Shown here: positions 42,055 through 51,326 of the stretch, one piece after another
How positions within the stretch are numbered: position 1 is the stretch's first letter
Layout of the letters: each line of letters starts with the position of its first letter
Assembly: GCA_963678095.2 (NCBI GenBank)
Contig: OY782746.1
Coordinates: forward strand, 558,001-622,000
From: G963678095 sp963678095
GTDB taxonomy: Bacteria > Bacillota > Negativicutes > Selenomonadales > Selenomonadaceae
Direction of reading: 5' to 3'
Length of the DNA: 64,000 nt
The notes under the pieces: generated by a model
Told to the model about the DNA's origin: nothing
Seen by the model: the letters and a program-made list of their open reading frames with translations, nothing else
Database searches by the model: none
Position numbers and translations under genes: made by a program

Positions 42055-42559
42055 AATGAACCTTATTCGTTTCTTCCAAACGCATCAGCATAAAACAAAG
42101 ATCTGACTGCCGGTTTAATACAAGCCGCACATTTTCATCGACTTTGCCAATTTTAGCAAAGTCCAAAACGCGCCGCTCAGCCCGACGAACAGTTGTTCTG
42201 GCAACATCAAGGGCAGCGCCGCCCTTCGTATCGCCAGCTACAATAAACTTATTAATCGGCGGCAGCTGTTCTTCCAGCTTATCAAGCGATGCTTCCAGCC
42301 AACTGACATGCTCAGCAGTTATATACGGCGGTGAATCAACACTAGCAAGATCGGCCATCAGCATCATATTCATTTGCTGTAATTTGATAATTGTTTCTTT
42401 TACGTCCTCATTTTCACAAAACGCCCGGGCCATTGCCAGCGAAGAATTCACCTCATCAACGGTGCCATAGGCTTCAACCCGTAAAGAAGATTTGTCGACC
42501 CGCTGCCCGCTCAGCAGACTTGTCTTACCTTGATCTCCGGTCTTTGTATAAACACTCAT
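42053..42559 (-). CDS. Cob(I)alamin adenosyltransferase, PduO type
   Basis: 168 residues. It adenosylates cobalamin to the coenzyme form used, for example, by methylmalonyl-CoA mutase in propionate pathways. Seen: TKTGDQGKTSLLSGQRV (ATP-binding P-loop-like), the central helix with RTTVRRAERRVL and the end VRLVLNRQSDLCFMLMRLEE. Probably transcribed with ndk or alone; 60 bases separate it from ndk. Confidence 0.95.
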   Translation of the reverse strand: MSVYTKTGDQGKTSLLSGQRVDKSSLRVEAYGTVDEVNSSLAMARAFCENEDVKETIIKLQQMNMMLMADLASVDSPPYITAEHVSWLEASLDKLEEQLPPINKFIVAGDTKGGAALDVARTTVRRAERRVLDFAKIGKVDENVRLVLNRQSDLCFMLMRLEETNKVH

Positions 42560-42619
42560 GTAACTATGCTCCCTTCCTTCGGCTGCCTGTTACCATCTTA
42601 TTTATAACAGGTACCTCGC

Positions 42620-43036
42620 TCAGATATATATTTCCGTTTCATTGAAAAATATATGAATCTCCCTGCCCGCACTTTCCGGACCATCTGATGCATGCACGGC
42701 ATTATGCCGCGTACTTTCGGCAAAATCATGGCGAATGGTTCCAGGAGCGGCTTTTTCCGGATCCGTAACCCCGTTAAGCGTGCGGACCCGCTCAATCGCA
42801 TCTTCACCACGAAGAACCAGTGCAATCAGCGGTGCTGATGTCATAAAACTAGCCAGTCCTTCATAATATTCACGGCCGACATGTTCGGCATAATGTTTGG
42901 CAGCCAATTGCGGTGTCATCTGCAGCAGCTTCATTGCGGATATCTGCAGGCCTGCTGCTTCGTAACGCTTTATGATATCGCCGGTATAATGTTTAGCAAA
43001 AGCATCCGGCTTGATTAAAACCAATGTAGACTCCAT
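42620..43036 (-). CDS. ndk: Nucleoside diphosphate kinase
   Basis: 138 residues from the ATG at 43036 (the in-frame GTG at 43039 is equally placed to AGGAG). It balances NTP pools by ping-pong phosphoryl transfer. Seen: TLVLIKPDAFAKHYTGDI, the phosphate-binding FMTSAPLIALVL and the phospho-His in NAVHASDGPESAGREI. Standard length. Confidence 0.96.
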   Translation of the reverse strand: MESTLVLIKPDAFAKHYTGDIIKRYEAAGLQISAMKLLQMTPQLAAKHYAEHVGREYYEGLASFMTSAPLIALVLRGEDAIERVRTLNGVTDPEKAAPGTIRHDFAESTRHNAVHASDGPESAGREIHIFFNETEIYI

Positions 43037-43051
43037 CACATGGAACAACTC

Positions 43052-43567
43052 CTATTTTTGCATATACTGCTGTGCAATCAAATTATAACGGATGGCGGAC
43101 TGGTGTAAGGCTTCAATTTCATCATCGAGCAACGGGCGAACAATGCGTCCCGGCGAGCCGACAACCAATGAATTCGGCGGTATTTTCTTGTGCTGCGTGA
43201 CAACTGCACCGGCACCAATAATCGTATTCTCCCCAATTTCACAGTACCCGAGCAAAACTGCCCCCATGCCGATCAAACAGTTGTCGCCAATTTTATTGCA
43301 ATGGATCACCGCATTATGCCCAATCGTCACATAATCCCCAATAACGGTTGGCTGGTCGCCCATCACATGAACTGTCGAATTATCCTGAATATTCGTGTAC
43401 TTACCCACCGTAATGCTCTGTATATCACCCCGCAAAACTGTGTTAAACCAAATATTAGCCCCTTCGCCAATTGTCACATTGCCGATAACAGTTGCCGTCG
43501 GCGCAACAAATACAGACGGGTCAATGCTCGGCATAACAGATTTATACGGCATAATCACACCTGTCAT
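43052..43567 (-). CDS. Gamma-class carbonic anhydrase-like protein
   Basis: 171 residues from the ATG at 43567 (AAGGAGGGGA upstream). Left-handed beta helix with hexapeptide repeats (VIGNVTIGEGANIWFNTVLRGDI...) and metal His positions in TVHVMGD, IGHNAVIHCNKIG, matching the PaaY/YrdA/CcmM-like gamma-CA group. Ferripyochelin-type annotations also hit this family; catalytic activity is not certain. Followed by ndk 15 bases later. Confidence 0.9.
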   Translation of the reverse strand: MTGVIMPYKSVMPSIDPSVFVAPTATVIGNVTIGEGANIWFNTVLRGDIQSITVGKYTNIQDNSTVHVMGDQPTVIGDYVTIGHNAVIHCNKIGDNCLIGMGAVLLGYCEIGENTIIGAGAVVTQHKKIPPNSLVVGSPGRIVRPLLDDEIEALHQSAIRYNLIAQQYMQK

Positions 43568-43656
43568 ACAAGTCCCCTCCTTAAATTTATACCTGCGGTC
43601 AAACGGCATCGCATTACCTTTATTATACAATATTTCTCCAAAAAAAGTAAGCCGAC

Positions 43657-44883
43657 TTAGCTGCCGGCCACTTTTATATACGCAGCAATCTGCTGCTGAC
43701 GCAGCCAATGCCCAATTTCAGGTCCTTGCAGGACGGCTGGACAGTCGCCCGCCCGGACAGAGTGAATTACCTTTATATAAGTTTCAGCCTCAGCCAGATA
43801 AAACGGCAACGATTTATGATCTGCCAGAACAATCGCCTTAAGGCCGGCAATTCCGATCGGATTTTTCACCGCCTTAAGCAAAAGCTCCACGATCTTACCC
43901 GGTTTTTTAAGCCTCGGAGCGCGCATATGTTCACAGATAATAAACTCTGCCGCTTGCAGCCAGCGGCGGGGGAAAGTCATCCGCCTCGACCAACTCGCCA
44001 AAGCTATAAGTCCGCCGTGTTCATGCCCGTAGTGATGTGGCAATACATGCTTTGGCGTCAGTCCCTTGCCAAGATCATGAACCAAAGCGGCAAAGCGCAC
44101 CAGCGGTTCCTCTGTCATAGTCGCCGTTTGCTCCAGCACCTGCAGGGTATGAACAAAGGCATCTCCTTCCGGGTGAAATTCTTCCGGCTGGCTTTGGCCT
44201 CGTAAAGCATGAAGTTCAGGGAACACGTCAGCGAGCAGGCCAGCTTCCTCCAACATGATAAAAAACAACGCTGGCCTAGGGGCGCCAAGCGCCCGCACCA
44301 ACTCCTGAAACACTCTTTCCGCCGGCTCAGCCAACAGCTCCACAGCACAAAGTTTCATCTGCTCCAAGGTTTGAACGTCAATTACAAAATCAAGCTCAGC
44401 GGCCTGCCTGGCAGCTCGCAGTGCCCGCACCGGGTCCTCACAAAAGTGATGTGACGTGGCACGGATAAGTCTCCGCTCCACATCCAACTGTCCACCATAG
44501 GGATCGATCAGCTGTTCCTCCGGCAGTTCAAGGGCCATGCTGTTCATCGTCGTATCTCGCCGGTAAAGGTCTTCTTCAATTGTCACGCTTTCATCATAAC
44601 TCACAACAAAGCCGCGATACCCTGCACCCGTTTTCCGTTCTGTTCGGGCAAAGGCAATCTCACAATCTTGCCCACCAACAGCAAGCAAATATACCGGGAA
44701 AGATTTCCCAACCTTCGCCGCCCCAGGAAAAACCCGGCAAAAAAGGGCTTCTGCCAATCCACTGATTACGTAATCCTTGTCTTTCGGCACGGCGCCACGC
44801 AGTTTATCACGAACCCAGCCGCCCGCTATAAAAATACGACCACCACAACTGCGCACTTTTTTCACAAACTCTTGCTCCTGCAA
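43657..44883 (-). CDS. cca: tRNA nucleotidyltransferase (CCA-adding type) with HD domain
   Basis: 408 residues. Nucleotidyltransferase head: RIFIAGGWVRDKLRG and the DKDYVISG catalytic Asp pair (D-x-D), YRRDTTMNSMA, then the helical body EDPVRALRAARQAAEL, and a C-terminal HD phosphohydrolase-like domain (LVHDLGKGLTPKH, HYGHEHGG). Repairs or builds the 3' CCA. The order is like the E. coli-type multifunctional enzyme; activity as CCA- or A-adding cannot be settled by eye. Confidence 0.92.
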   Translation of the reverse strand: MQEQEFVKKVRSCGGRIFIAGGWVRDKLRGAVPKDKDYVISGLAEALFCRVFPGAAKVGKSFPVYLLAVGGQDCEIAFARTERKTGAGYRGFVVSYDESVTIEEDLYRRDTTMNSMALELPEEQLIDPYGGQLDVERRLIRATSHHFCEDPVRALRAARQAAELDFVIDVQTLEQMKLCAVELLAEPAERVFQELVRALGAPRPALFFIMLEEAGLLADVFPELHALRGQSQPEEFHPEGDAFVHTLQVLEQTATMTEEPLVRFAALVHDLGKGLTPKHVLPHHYGHEHGGLIALASWSRRMTFPRRWLQAAEFIICEHMRAPRLKKPGKIVELLLKAVKNPIGIAGLKAIVLADHKSLPFYLAEAETYIKVIHSVRAGDCPAVLQGPEIGHWLRQQQIAAYIKVAGS

Positions 44884-44951
44884 AAAAACACCTCATCCAG
44901 TCAAAAAATAAAGAAAGCATGCCAGCTAATCGCCGCACGCCTCCTCAAAAT

Positions 44952-45866
44952 TCAAAGGACTTGCGCCCCTTGCGAATCAATATTCAACACCAAATATCTA
45001 GATTTCACCTGTTCCTTGGCAAAAGCCTCCGTCATGGCCTGCCCGATCTGATCCACATTTTTAGTGGCAAATGCGATCAGGCAGGGACCTGCCCCACTGA
45101 GAGCCGCGCCCAAAGCACCCGCGGCACGTGCCGCCTTAAATACTTCGTACATTCCCGGAATCAGCGCGGCGCGATAGGGCTGATGAAGCGCATCGTCAAA
45201 GGCCTGGCGCAAAAGACGCGTCTCACCACGGCAGAGCGCGGCTACTAATAACGAGGCCCGGCTGACATTAAATACAGCATCATGAAATGGCACCGTCTGC
45301 GGCAACACGCTTCTGGCGGAACGAGTCGACAAGGAAAACTCTGGCACGGCGACAATAAGTTTAAGCGGAATTTCCGGGATAAAGGACAAGCAGGCCGGCT
45401 GTCCGTCTTCCTGTACCACACTGATTGTCACCCCGCCAAAAATAGCCGGAGCAACATTATCCGGATGCCCCTCGATTTCAGTGGCCATCGCCAACAATTC
45501 CTCGTTGTTAAAGCGCCCGCCGATTGCTTCATTGGCAGCTTTAAGACCAGCGACAATCGCCGCGGCACTGCTGCCAAGTCCGCGTGAGAGCGGCACATTA
45601 TTTTGCATCCTGATATGCGCCCCCTGGCAGTCGATCCGGGCCTTGCGCAGCAAATGCTGCACAGAACGCCAAACGATATTGCGCGAATCGCCAGGAATAT
45701 TTGCCGCCCCTTCGCCGGCAACCATGATCACCAGCTCACCCTCCGGCTTAAGAGTAAGCTCCAGTTCATTATATATATTACAGGCAATGCCAATGGCATC
45801 AAACCCAGGCCCACAGTTTGCCGTGGTCCCAGGCACCCGCACTCTCACCATTTTTTCTTCTACCAT
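44952..45866 (-). CDS. thrB: Homoserine kinase
   Basis: 304 residues from the ATG at 45866, 12 bases after AGGAGG; other in-frame starts lie inside hom. GHMP kinase: VRVPGTTANCGPGFDAIG, ATP loop PLSRGLGSSAAAIVAG and the C-terminal ALSGAGPCLIAFA. Phosphorylates homoserine to O-phosphohomoserine for threonine. Follows hom by 4 bases. Confidence 0.95.
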   Translation of the reverse strand: MVEEKMVRVRVPGTTANCGPGFDAIGIACNIYNELELTLKPEGELVIMVAGEGAANIPGDSRNIVWRSVQHLLRKARIDCQGAHIRMQNNVPLSRGLGSSAAAIVAGLKAANEAIGGRFNNEELLAMATEIEGHPDNVAPAIFGGVTISVVQEDGQPACLSFIPEIPLKLIVAVPEFSLSTRSARSVLPQTVPFHDAVFNVSRASLLVAALCRGETRLLRQAFDDALHQPYRAALIPGMYEVFKAARAAGALGAALSGAGPCLIAFATKNVDQIGQAMTEAFAKEQVKSRYLVLNIDSQGAQVL

Positions 45867-45870
45867 TTGT

Positions 45871-47172
45871 TTAACAAGCCTCCTGCGGATTTTCAACGCG
45901 AATCATATTGCGGATTTCATTGACAACTGGCAATCCCCGCAGAACTTCGGCCGCCTTCCTGATCTTTTGCTCCTCCACGCAATGGGTAATTGCGACAATC
46001 TCTGCCCGCTTATTGACTTTGCGCGTCTGAATCACCGAATTGAGGCTTACACCTTCCGCACCGAAAGCAGTAGCAATCGCCCCGAGAACACCTGGTTCAT
46101 CTTCCACCAGCAGCCGGACATAATAAGAGGACTCCGTGGCTTCCACTGGGCAGAAATTTTTATGTTCATAACAGGTGCAGCGCACGCGGCTGAATGACTC
46201 ATCGACAATATCACGCGCCACCGCAATCACATCCGCCAAAACGGCCGAAGCGGTCGGCAAGGCACCGGCACCGCGGCCATAGAACATGGCTTCACCAATT
46301 GCATTTCCCTTGACAAAAATCGCATTGAATACATCGTTTACCGCTGCCAATGGATGACTTTGCGGCAGAAAGGCCGGATGTACCCGGACATCTACCCCTT
46401 TGCCCGGAGAATCCTTGGCGATTGCCAGTAATTTAACGACATAACCAAGTTCTTTTGCATACTCGATATCAGCCGGTGTAATCCGGGTGATCCCCTCAAC
46501 ATAGACATCATTGAGCCCCACCCTGGTATTAAAGGCAATGGAGGAAAGGATCGCTGCCTTACGGGCGGCATCTAGCCCCCCCACATCGGCGGTAGGATCA
46601 GACTCCGCATAGCCTTTTGCCTGTGCTTCGGCCAGCACCGTATCATAATCAAGACCCTCTTGGGTCATTTTAGTCAGCATGTAATTTGTCGTTCCATTCA
46701 CAATGCCGATAACCTCTGTAATCCGGTTGGCCGTCAGGCACTGTTTAAGCGGGGTAATGATCGGAATTCCACCGCCAACACTCGCTTCAAACATGAAATC
46801 AACATTGCTCTCTTCGGCTGCCGCAAACATGTCCTTGCCAAATTCGGCGACAACATCCTTATTGGCCGTCACCACATGCTTGCCGTCCGCAATTGCCTGC
46901 AGCATGTATTCACGCGAAGGGTGAATCCCCCCCATCAGCTCGATAACAATGTCAATTTCTTCATCATTTAAAATATCTTCAATTTTATCGGTTACGGTAA
47001 AGGTTCCATTAAAGCTACGCTTTTTATTTATATCCCGCACCAATACCGACTTGACCCGGATTGGCAGCCCCACCTTTTGCTTGATCTCATGCGCATTCTC
47101 AGCCAGTACCTGCATAACACCTGTCCCGACTGTGCCAAATCCCAATAATCCTACGTTGATACTGTCCTTCAT
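45871..47172 (-). CDS. hom: Homoserine dehydrogenase with ACT domain
   Basis: 433 residues. NAD(P) domain GLLGFGTVGTGVMQVL, catalytic centre (NGTTNYMLTKM, AEAQAKGYAESDPTADVGGLDAARKA) and a C-terminal ACT domain (about 355-430: YYVRLLVEDEPGVLGAIATAFG) for feedback by threonine. Reduces aspartate semialdehyde to homoserine. Between the ACT-domain gene and thrB in one operon. Confidence 0.96.
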   Translation of the reverse strand: MKDSINVGLLGFGTVGTGVMQVLAENAHEIKQKVGLPIRVKSVLVRDINKKRSFNGTFTVTDKIEDILNDEEIDIVIELMGGIHPSREYMLQAIADGKHVVTANKDVVAEFGKDMFAAAEESNVDFMFEASVGGGIPIITPLKQCLTANRITEVIGIVNGTTNYMLTKMTQEGLDYDTVLAEAQAKGYAESDPTADVGGLDAARKAAILSSIAFNTRVGLNDVYVEGITRITPADIEYAKELGYVVKLLAIAKDSPGKGVDVRVHPAFLPQSHPLAAVNDVFNAIFVKGNAIGEAMFYGRGAGALPTASAVLADVIAVARDIVDESFSRVRCTCYEHKNFCPVEATESSYYVRLLVEDEPGVLGAIATAFGAEGVSLNSVIQTRKVNKRAEIVAITHCVEEQKIRKAAEVLRGLPVVNEIRNMIRVENPQEAC

Positions 47173-47199
47173 CCGCTGTTGCTCCTCTCCGGTTCCCGT

Positions 47200-47646
47200 T
47201 TAAGCCTGCCCCATTACTTCCAGTCGTTTTACTCCGTCTACCATTCTCAGCTTGTCCAGCAATGCTTCCAGATCGACAACCAAATCGGCAGTTTCTATCG
47301 AAACCGTTGCATTGGCTACGCCCTGTAGCGGAATCCCCTGGTTAATCGTCAATACGCTACCGGAATCCGCCGATATAGTATTGAGTACACTCGACAAGAC
47401 TCCCTGCTTATGCTCAAGCAGAAACGTCAAGGTTACAATTTTATTCTGACTGGCTTCATAAAAAGGAAACACATAGTCTTTGTACTTATAATACGCGCTG
47501 CGGCTCAACTCCATCTTCTCCACCGCTTCATTGATCGTTCTTGCTTCGCCGCGTTTTAGCATTTCCTTCACGCGGATCGTCTTTTTTATAGCCTCTGGCA
47601 GGATCTCTTCTTTTACTAAAAAAAACCCCGATTTCTCTTTACTCAT
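47200..47646 (-). CDS. ACT-domain regulator-like protein (PheB/UPF0735 type)
   Basis: 148 residues from the ATG at 47646 (GGAGG 7 bases upstream). N-terminal helix-turn-helix-like region (FLVKEEILPEAIKKTIRVKEMLKRGEARTINEAVEKMELSRSAYYKYKDYV) followed by an ACT domain (VTLTFLLEHKQGVLSSVLNTIS...VANATVSIETADLVVDLEALL). It heads the hom-thrB operon, suggesting an amino-acid-sensing role; family members were formerly annotated as PheB, a label without firm proof. Confidence 0.88.
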   Translation of the reverse strand: MSKEKSGFFLVKEEILPEAIKKTIRVKEMLKRGEARTINEAVEKMELSRSAYYKYKDYVFPFYEASQNKIVTLTFLLEHKQGVLSSVLNTISADSGSVLTINQGIPLQGVANATVSIETADLVVDLEALLDKLRMVDGVKRLEVMGQA

Positions 47647-47696
47647 CCTCAAACCTCCGTACTCTTGTAATGGATATAATTCTATGCATAGTAGAC

Positions 47697-47726
47697 ATTA
47701 TATCATCATTCTTTTACACTTGACAA
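47697..47726 (-). promoter_or_regulatory. Promoter of the ACT-hom-thrB operon
   Basis: On the minus strand TTGTCA (47726-47721), 18-base spacer and TATAAT (47702-47697), about 50 bases before the ACT-domain gene. No T-box or attenuator is visible in the leader. Confidence 0.75.
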
Positions 47727-47792
47727 TAGCTATTGAAATAAAAATGGCGCTTTATCCCATACTGACTATCCCCAAAACATTTCTTCCCATAA

Positions 47793-47839
47793 AAAGCCGT
47801 TCTGTCCGCCTGTATTTGCAGGCTTGCCAGAACGGCTTT
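47793..47839 (-). terminator. Terminator after plsY
   Basis: AAAGCCGTTCTG pairs with CAGAACGGCTTT, enclosing a second small hairpin (GCCTGCAAATACAGGC on the minus strand), followed on that strand by TTTTTATGG. Ends the long leftward string that begins upstream. Confidence 0.9.
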
Positions 47840-47856
47840 AAAAAAACTATTGGATT

Positions 47857-48453
47857 TTAAGGGCGCTGTTTCGCCTTAATCTTTGTTTCCGTACCCTCAA
47901 GCAAGCGCCCGATATTTGTCTTATGACGGTAAATGACAAATATCGCCGCCAGCAGGCTGAAAAATATATATTCTCCCGGCTGCTGCCAAAAGACCGCAGC
48001 CAAAGGCACACAGGCTGCTGCAACAATCGATCCGAGGGAAACATAACGACTGACTCTCACAATGACAAACCAGACGGCAAATACAATGGCAGTAACCTGC
48101 GGCATAAGGACAGCGATAACGCCCAGGCCAGTTGCCACACCCTTGCCTCCCTGCAGCTTTAGAAACAGTGACCAGGAATGCCCAACAATCGCAAAAATAC
48201 CGCCCAAAACCATAGCCGCTGGCGATCCTGCCAGCCAGGATCCGATCCAGACACCAGCGGCTCCTTTAAAAAAGTCACAGGCAAAGATCAGCAAACCGGC
48301 TGGCCGGCCTATCGTACGCCAGGCATTGGTTGCCCCGATGTTACAGCTGCCATGCTCGCGCAGATCTACCTGCCAGAGAAGCCGTCCCAGAATCAGTCCG
48401 GATGGAACCGACCCCAGCACATAACTCAAAATGCAGATAAGCACTAACTCCAT
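47857..48453 (-). CDS. plsY: Acyl-phosphate:glycerol-3-phosphate acyltransferase
   Basis: 198 residues from the ATG at 48453 (CGGAGGACGATTGAT upstream). Five membrane spans and the three PlsY motifs: SYVLGSVPSGLILGRL, GSCNIGATNAWRTIG and FLKLQGGKGVATGLG. First acylation step of phospholipid synthesis from acyl-phosphate (PlsX product). Starts one base after der ends. Confidence 0.96.
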   Translation of the reverse strand: MELVLICILSYVLGSVPSGLILGRLLWQVDLREHGSCNIGATNAWRTIGRPAGLLIFACDFFKGAAGVWIGSWLAGSPAAMVLGGIFAIVGHSWSLFLKLQGGKGVATGLGVIAVLMPQVTAIVFAVWFVIVRVSRYVSLGSIVAAACVPLAAVFWQQPGEYIFFSLLAAIFVIYRHKTNIGRLLEGTETKIKAKQRP

Positions 48454-48454
48454 A

Positions 48455-49780
48455 TCAATCGTCCTCCGATTTGCGGCCCCTGACAATCAGTTTAAGCGGC
48501 GTACCTTCAAAGCCGAAGCTTTCACGCAGCTTGTTTTCCAGGAAGCGGAGATAGGAAAAATGCATAATCTCAGGATCATTAACAAAAATAATAAATTTCG
48601 GCGGTTTGATGTCCGCCTGGGTCATAAATAAAATCTTGAGCCGCTTGCCACGATGGGATGGCGGCGGATTAACCGCTACTGCATCCATCAGCAGTTCATT
48701 GAGCACGCTTGTCTGAATCCGCATTGCCTGCTGATCGGCTACATATTTAACCAGATCGGTTACCCGCTGCACACGCTGCTTGGTCAGGGCAGAGGTATAG
48801 AGCACTGGCGCATACTGCAAAAAGCCAAGTTCATCACGCAGATCCTCGGTAAAGCGCAGGGATGTCTTATCATCTTTTTCAATCAAATCCCATTTATTGA
48901 CGACAAGGACAACGCCTTTGCCAGAATCATGGGCATAGCCGGCAATTTTTTTATCCTGTTCGGTAACGCCTTCCACGGCATCGAGTACCATAAGTACGAC
49001 ATCCGCTCGGTCAATGGCACGCAAAGCACGCATAACACTGTAGCGTTCCACCGGAATATCGATTTTCCCCTTACGGCGCATCCCGGCAGTGTCAATCAAC
49101 GTGAACTTCGTTCCATCTTTGACAAAATGCGTGTTGATCGCATCGCGCGTCGTTCCCGCCACATCACTGACAATCACCCGTTCCTGTCCCAGCAAGGCAT
49201 TGACCAATGACGATTTGCCGACATTAGGCCGGCCGATAACCGCAATGCTGATTTCATCCTGTTCCTTATCCTCGATAATATCTTCAGGAAAAGACTCTAC
49301 AATACGGTCGAGCAGATCACCGAGGTTTAATGAATTCGCCGCCGAAATTGCCACCGGATCACCGAGTCCTAAATTGTAAAATTCATATACATCCATTTCG
49401 CTTTTCGGACTATCAACCTTATTGACGGCCAAAATTACTGGTTTGCGCGTTGAGCGCAGAATATGTGCCACGGCCTCATCGGCACCAGTCACCCCTGTAC
49501 GTCCATCAACGACAAAGAGAATGACATCTGCCTCGTCAATAGCCAGCTTTGCCTGATAACGCATAGCGGTCAACATATGATCTGTCGATTCAAGTTCAAT
49601 CCCGCCGGTGTCAATCATTGTGAATTCATGACGCAGCCACTCAGCATCCATATAAATACGGTCGCGCGTCACCCCTGGAAAGTCTTCGACAATCGAAACG
49701 CGTTTTTTCCCAATCTGGTTAAACAGCGTCGACTTGCCGACATTAGGACGACCTACAATCGCCACTATCGGTTTACTCAT
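48455..49780 (-). CDS. der: Ribosome-assembly GTPase Der (EngA)
   Basis: 441 residues with two tandem G domains (GRPNVGKSTLF near 10 and GRPNVGKSSLV near 185; NKVD and NKWD) and a C-terminal KH-like domain (about 350-440). Needed for 50S maturation. The ATG at 49780 has AAGGGTG upstream. Confidence 0.98.
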   Translation of the reverse strand: MSKPIVAIVGRPNVGKSTLFNQIGKKRVSIVEDFPGVTRDRIYMDAEWLRHEFTMIDTGGIELESTDHMLTAMRYQAKLAIDEADVILFVVDGRTGVTGADEAVAHILRSTRKPVILAVNKVDSPKSEMDVYEFYNLGLGDPVAISAANSLNLGDLLDRIVESFPEDIIEDKEQDEISIAVIGRPNVGKSSLVNALLGQERVIVSDVAGTTRDAINTHFVKDGTKFTLIDTAGMRRKGKIDIPVERYSVMRALRAIDRADVVLMVLDAVEGVTEQDKKIAGYAHDSGKGVVLVVNKWDLIEKDDKTSLRFTEDLRDELGFLQYAPVLYTSALTKQRVQRVTDLVKYVADQQAMRIQTSVLNELLMDAVAVNPPPSHRGKRLKILFMTQADIKPPKFIIFVNDPEIMHFSYLRFLENKLRESFGFEGTPLKLIVRGRKSEDD

Positions 49781-49807
49781 TCTATCACCCTTCAATCTAT
49801 AAAGTAT

Positions 49808-51205
49808 TTATTCTTCTTTTGCTGCCAGCTTCGTGTAGCCGGCATTGCTCTGCCAGGTGTAGGCAGCTTTTTCGCGTTCCGGCAGCTGCTGGCTAAACCA
49901 GTCCGTCAACAGCCGGTAAAGTGAGCTGCCATCAGCGGCAACTTTTATCTCAGCTCCAACCTGCTGCTGGAGATCACTTAACAAATAATCATCAAGAAAA
50001 ACATCTTCGCCGTCGCGCAGGGTACTAGCCGGCAAAATAATGCCGGAGCGAGGCCCCTTATTATCCTGCAGTGCCTTTAAAATATCCCCGCCGGTCAGAA
50101 GCCCGCTGACCGTTATCGCCTGGCCAAAAAAATCATTTTCAACCGGCAATACCCGAACCTGCAGATTTTCGACTGCAAGTTCTTTAATGAGTTTTTCCAG
50201 TACAGCAGCAATGGATTTCCCACATATGATATCTAAGTATATCGGGTCAGCGTACAGATTGCAAATATCTGCGCCAGCACTATACCATTCCGTGATGAAA
50301 TTGCGGGTCAGGCCAATGCCGTTATCAAGCTGCGGGAAGCCATCATAAGCCTCAGCCGCCGGCAGTTCACGACCAGCCAGAAAATAAAATTCATCGCCAA
50401 GATAAACAAACGCCGTTCCATCCTGGTCTCTGTTTTTTTGCTGCCACTTTTCAACCTGGTCAATCACCCGACCGGCACCTTCACGATCGAACATCGTCAG
50501 CGGCTGACAGTTTTCGCGATATCTGGTAAGCCCTACCGGCACAATGGCCAGCGTTTGAGCCTGCGGCCGCAGTGCCATCAAATCGGCAATGGTCCGGTCA
50601 AGTTCTGCCCCGTCATTGTAGCCAGGACAAAGGACAATCTGCGTATGGTATTCAATATCACAATCGCCAAGCTGCTGCAGCTGCGGCAAAATATCGGCGG
50701 CCCGCTTATTGTTTAGCATCTTTGCCCGCAAAGCCCCATTGGTCGTGTGGACGGAAACAAATAGTGGGGACAAATGCAGTCGTTTGATGCGGTCAAAATC
50801 ACATGGCCCCATATTGGTCAGGGTGACAAAGTTCCCGTAAAGAAATGACATCCGATAGTCGTCATCCTTAACGGACAGACTGTCCCGCATGCCCGGCGCA
50901 ATCTGGTCCACAAAACAGAAATAACACCGATTGGCACAATTGCGGATTCCGTCAAAAGCCGCCGATTCAAATTCCACGCCGAGATCTTCATCATATTCTT
51001 TGTCAAATTCAATCAGCTCCTGTTCACCGGAACTCTTTTCGATCAGCAGTTCAATTTCTTCCTCGGCAAAAGCAAAACTGAGATCGATAATATCGCGTAG
51101 ATTTTGCCCATTCACGGTTAGAATTCGATCGCCCGTCTCCAGGCCAAGTTCTTCGGCTAGACTGCCTTCCTGCACACTTATAATTTTACCTGCATATTGT
51201 GACAT
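49808..51205 (-). CDS. DUF512 radical-SAM-like protein with PDZ domain
   Basis: 465 residues. N-terminal PDZ-like segment (GSLAEELGLETGDRILTVNGQNL), then a Cys motif RNCANRCYFCFVDQIAPGMRDSL (Cx3CxxC, a radical-SAM cluster signature), then the DUF512 domain (about 260-430). It sits between ispH-S1 and der, an order found in many Firmicutes; related proteins have been linked to isoprenoid or ribosome functions by neighbourhood only. Reaction unknown. Confidence 0.92.
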   Translation of the reverse strand: MSQYAGKIISVQEGSLAEELGLETGDRILTVNGQNLRDIIDLSFAFAEEEIELLIEKSSGEQELIEFDKEYDEDLGVEFESAAFDGIRNCANRCYFCFVDQIAPGMRDSLSVKDDDYRMSFLYGNFVTLTNMGPCDFDRIKRLHLSPLFVSVHTTNGALRAKMLNNKRAADILPQLQQLGDCDIEYHTQIVLCPGYNDGAELDRTIADLMALRPQAQTLAIVPVGLTRYRENCQPLTMFDREGAGRVIDQVEKWQQKNRDQDGTAFVYLGDEFYFLAGRELPAAEAYDGFPQLDNGIGLTRNFITEWYSAGADICNLYADPIYLDIICGKSIAAVLEKLIKELAVENLQVRVLPVENDFFGQAITVSGLLTGGDILKALQDNKGPRSGIILPASTLRDGEDVFLDDYLLSDLQQQVGAEIKVAADGSSLYRLLTDWFSQQLPEREKAAYTWQSNAGYTKLAAKEE

Positions 51206-51255
51206 ACATTCACCTCATTTTCTCCTAAAAGTATATTATTCCCACCTGACATCAG

Positions 51256-51287
51256 AAAGGAGTGATGTAAAAAACCATCACTCCTTT
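51256..51287 (-). terminator. Hairpin after ispH-S1
   Basis: AAAGGAGTGATG and CATCACTCCTTT form a 12-bp stem in the 120 bases between ispH-S1 and the DUF512 gene. The T-run lies mainly in the loop on the minus strand, so it may only partly terminate, allowing read-through to der. Confidence 0.55.
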
Positions 51288-51326
51288 AAGCACAGCTTAT
51301 ACAAATTCCTATTAGGTTCTTTATTT